DNA from: DATARH01 sp035309005
GTDB taxonomy: Bacteria > Pseudomonadota > Alphaproteobacteria > ATCC43930 > CGMCC-115725
Length of the DNA stretch: 33,576 bases
Direction of reading: 5' to 3'
Assembly: GCA_035309005.1 (NCBI GenBank)
Contig: DATGFP010000085.1
Location: 1-33,576, forward strand
The notes under the pieces were generated by a model. That model had not been told where the DNA came from. It did not search any database and was given only the letters and a program-made list of their open reading frames with translations. The position numbers and the translations under genes are program-made. This document shows, one piece after another, positions 31,704 to 33,576 of this stretch (positions are counted from its first letter, which is position 1; the number at the start of each line of letters is the position of its first letter).

Positions 31704-33014
31704 ATGCTGAAGTTCATTGCCGTCATCGGCGCCGCCGGGTTCTTCTTCTGTGGCGCCGCCGCGCCGGCGCGCGCCTACGACCCGATGGTGCCGGCCGAGG
31801 CGAGCAACATGCGGATCGTCGGCCACAGCGATTTGAAGGGCGCCGGCAAGGGCGGCGAGGGGCTGGCGCTGCAGCAATACCCGGACGGCAGGCGCGTCCT
31901 CTATCTGGCGCACGAATCGGCGCCGATGTGCTTCAGCGTCATCGACGTGACCAAGCCCAAGCATCCGCAAGTCATCGCGCAGATACCGGTCGAAGCCGAG
32001 TTTGTCCGCTGCAACTCGCTGGGGCTCGCCGGCACCACGCTGGTCGTCGCGCACCAGACCGAAAAGCCCGGGCAGCCCGGTGCCGGCCTCGACATCTACG
32101 ACATCAAGGACCCGGCAAACCCAAAGAAGCTGTCGCATTTCGATACTTCGGGGCCGCATTCGCGCGGCGCCCATTTCGTGTGGTTCGCCGACGGGCACTA
32201 CGCCTACCTCTCGACGGGAGCGCGCGACTTCACGCCGCGCGACCCGAAGGACGACCAGTTCCTGATGATCGTCGATGTGTCGCAGCCGGCCGCGCCGCAC
32301 GAGGTCGGCCGCTGGTGGCTGCCCGGCACGCGCGACGGCGACGCCGCGCCACCGCCGCCGCGCGTCTCGCGCGACGCGGGCATCCGCATGCACTCGCTGA
32401 CGGTCCCGGCCGACCGGCCAAACCGCGCCTATGTCGGCTGGATTGACGGCGGCTGGGCGATCCTCGACATTACCGACAAGGCGCACCCCAAGGAGATCGT
32501 CCGCCGCTCGTGGCAGTCGCTCGACAACGGCTTCGCGCATACTGTGCTGGCGATCCCCTCGCGCGGGCTGGCGATCCAGAGCGAGGAGGCGATCGGCAAC
32601 AACTGCGCCGACTGGCCGAAGCGCAACTGGGTGTGGGACATCGCCGACGAGCATCACCCCTATCCGCTGGCGGTGCTGCCGCCGGCTCATGACCAGGCGG
32701 CGTTGTGCAAGGCCGGCGGCCGCTTTGGCGCCCACAATATCGACATGAACCGGCCGATCGCGACCTCGCGCACGCTCAACCGCACCGTCGTCGGCAGCTA
32801 TTTCAACGGCGGGGTGCGCGCCTATTCGATCGCCGACCCGGCGCGCCCCATTGAAATCGGCTATGTGGTCGCCGCCGCGCCACCCGGCAATCCGAGCCAT
32901 ACGATCCAGATCAACGACGTCTACGTCGACGAGCACGGCCTCATTTACGCCAACGACCGGCTAACGGGCGGCCTCGACATCATCCGCTACACCGGCAAGG
33001 TGCCGCTCGACTGA
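31704..33014 (+). CDS. Secreted LVIVD-repeat beta-propeller protein
   Basis: The 436-residue protein has a signal peptide (MLKFIAVIGAAGFFFCGAAA, cleaved after ARA at about residue 24). The mature part contains repeated units of the LVIVD type: MCFSVIDVTKPKHPQVIAQI, GLDIYDIKDPANPKKLSHF, FLMIVDVSQPAAPHEVGRWW, GWAILDITDKAHPKEIVRR and VRAYSIADPARPIEIGYVV. These units build a beta-propeller that binds partners or ligands outside the cytoplasm. AGAGGA lies about 6 bases before ATG 31704. The gene stands alone. No catalytic motif is visible. Confidence 0.9.
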   Translation: MLKFIAVIGAAGFFFCGAAAPARAYDPMVPAEASNMRIVGHSDLKGAGKGGEGLALQQYPDGRRVLYLAHESAPMCFSVIDVTKPKHPQVIAQIPVEAEFVRCNSLGLAGTTLVVAHQTEKPGQPGAGLDIYDIKDPANPKKLSHFDTSGPHSRGAHFVWFADGHYAYLSTGARDFTPRDPKDDQFLMIVDVSQPAAPHEVGRWWLPGTRDGDAAPPPPRVSRDAGIRMHSLTVPADRPNRAYVGWIDGGWAILDITDKAHPKEIVRRSWQSLDNGFAHTVLAIPSRGLAIQSEEAIGNNCADWPKRNWVWDIADEHHPYPLAVLPPAHDQAALCKAGGRFGAHNIDMNRPIATSRTLNRTVVGSYFNGGVRAYSIADPARPIEIGYVVAAAPPGNPSHTIQINDVYVDEHGLIYANDRLTGGLDIIRYTGKVPLD

Positions 33015-33135
33015 TCCCGCGCGGACATCCGGCCGCTGGCATGCCGCCGCCGCGCATCGGCAGCGCGCAATCCGGGTTTGTCACGGGGGCCGCGGCGGTA
33101 TTGACTTAGCGCCGCAGCCGAACCGGGAGATGCAG

Positions 33136-33576
33136 ATGCTCGAAATTCGCCGCATGGGACCGCAGATCGGGGTCGAGGTCAGCGGGGTCGACGTCAAGTC
33201 GATGGCTGAGGCCGACTGGCAGCGGATCTATCAGGCCTGGCTCGACTACAACATCCTGTGCGTGCGCGACCAGGAGCTGACGATCCCGGATTTTCTTGCC
33301 TACAGCCGGCGCTTCGGGCCGATCGAGCCGCACCCGTCGAAATCGACCCGGCACCCGGACTATCCTGAGATCACGATGCTCGGGGTCAATAAGTTCGACG
33401 AGGACGGCAAGATCATCGACGCGATCTACCGCCGTGGCGCCGAGGGCTGGCACACCGACGGCGCCTATGACCAAGAGCCCTTCAAGGCGACCCAGCTCTA
33501 TGCGCTGGCGGTGCCGAGCCGCGGCGGCAACACGCTGTTCTGCAATGGCTATGCGGCCTACGAGGCGCTGCCCGAA
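33136..33576 (+). CDS. TauD/TfdA-family dioxygenase (partial, 3' end outside window)
   Basis: The first 147 residues of an Fe(II)/2-oxoglutarate-dependent dioxygenase. The iron-binding HxD is H106 and D108 (GWHTDGAYDQEP), and FLAYSRRFGPIEPHPSKS and RDQELTIPDF are typical of the family. GGGAG six bases before ATG 33136 supports this start over ATG 33130. The second iron histidine and the 2-oxoglutarate arginine would lie beyond the window. The substrate cannot be told. Confidence 0.92.
   Translation, partial: MLEIRRMGPQIGVEVSGVDVKSMAEADWQRIYQAWLDYNILCVRDQELTIPDFLAYSRRFGPIEPHPSKSTRHPDYPEITMLGVNKFDEDGKIIDAIYRRGAEGWHTDGAYDQEPFKATQLYALAVPSRGGNTLFCNGYAAYEALPE

Overview
The window is high-GC alphaproteobacterial DNA, most likely from the Rhodospirillales or a close relative. 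The organism call is an inference. It rests on codon use, on the gene order UDG / ETF-QO / TPR / ispE, on DUF3489-DUF2924-recombinase modules typical of Alphaproteobacteria, and on a palindromic repeat of a kind common in that class. Nothing in the window names a species.

Left part (1 to about 8.5 kb): an eroded mobile or defence region. It opens with the right end of an IS5-like element whose insertion cut off a large DEAD/DEAH helicase of the kind found in anti-phage systems (DruE/DrmA-like). A row of insertion sequences follows: a decayed IS5 remnant, an IS6-family element that cuts it and has no target duplication, and 12 bp further on a complete IS3-family element with a 5-bp target duplication. 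Next comes a translationally coupled module DUF3489 - DUF2924 - large serine recombinase, preceded by two perfect 24-bp tandem repeats that each carry a TATAAT. This region ends about 250 bp short of the 3' end of a tRNA-Gln(UUG) gene, the usual place for island integration.

Middle (8.9 to 14.3 kb): a compact minus-strand signalling operon. In transcription order it encodes a GAF-PAS histidine kinase, a single-domain response regulator, a TIR-REC-EAL fusion protein and a membrane GGDEF diguanylate cyclase. The last two overlap by ATGA. This couples c-di-GMP synthesis and breakdown to a two-component pathway and to a TIR domain, and it is the most unusual system in the window.

Right part (14.5 to 33.6 kb): mostly ordinary chromosome. 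A minus-strand run encodes ETF:ubiquinone oxidoreductase, a secreted TPR protein, a YfhO-like membrane protein and IspE. Divergent from it are a family-4-like uracil-DNA glycosylase, whose end lies in a palindromic repeat, and MoaB. A pair of small glycosyltransferases (TIGR04282/TIGR04283 type) faces a PA0069-type radical SAM protein. After these come a small hypothetical gene, a class III CoA-transferase resembling 2-methylfumaryl-CoA isomerase, MutS, a stress-protein-like hypothetical, a fumarylacetoacetate hydrolase family enzyme, a small membrane protein, a secreted LVIVD beta-propeller protein and the start of a TauD/TfdA dioxygenase. Many convergent gene pairs here are only 3 bp apart.
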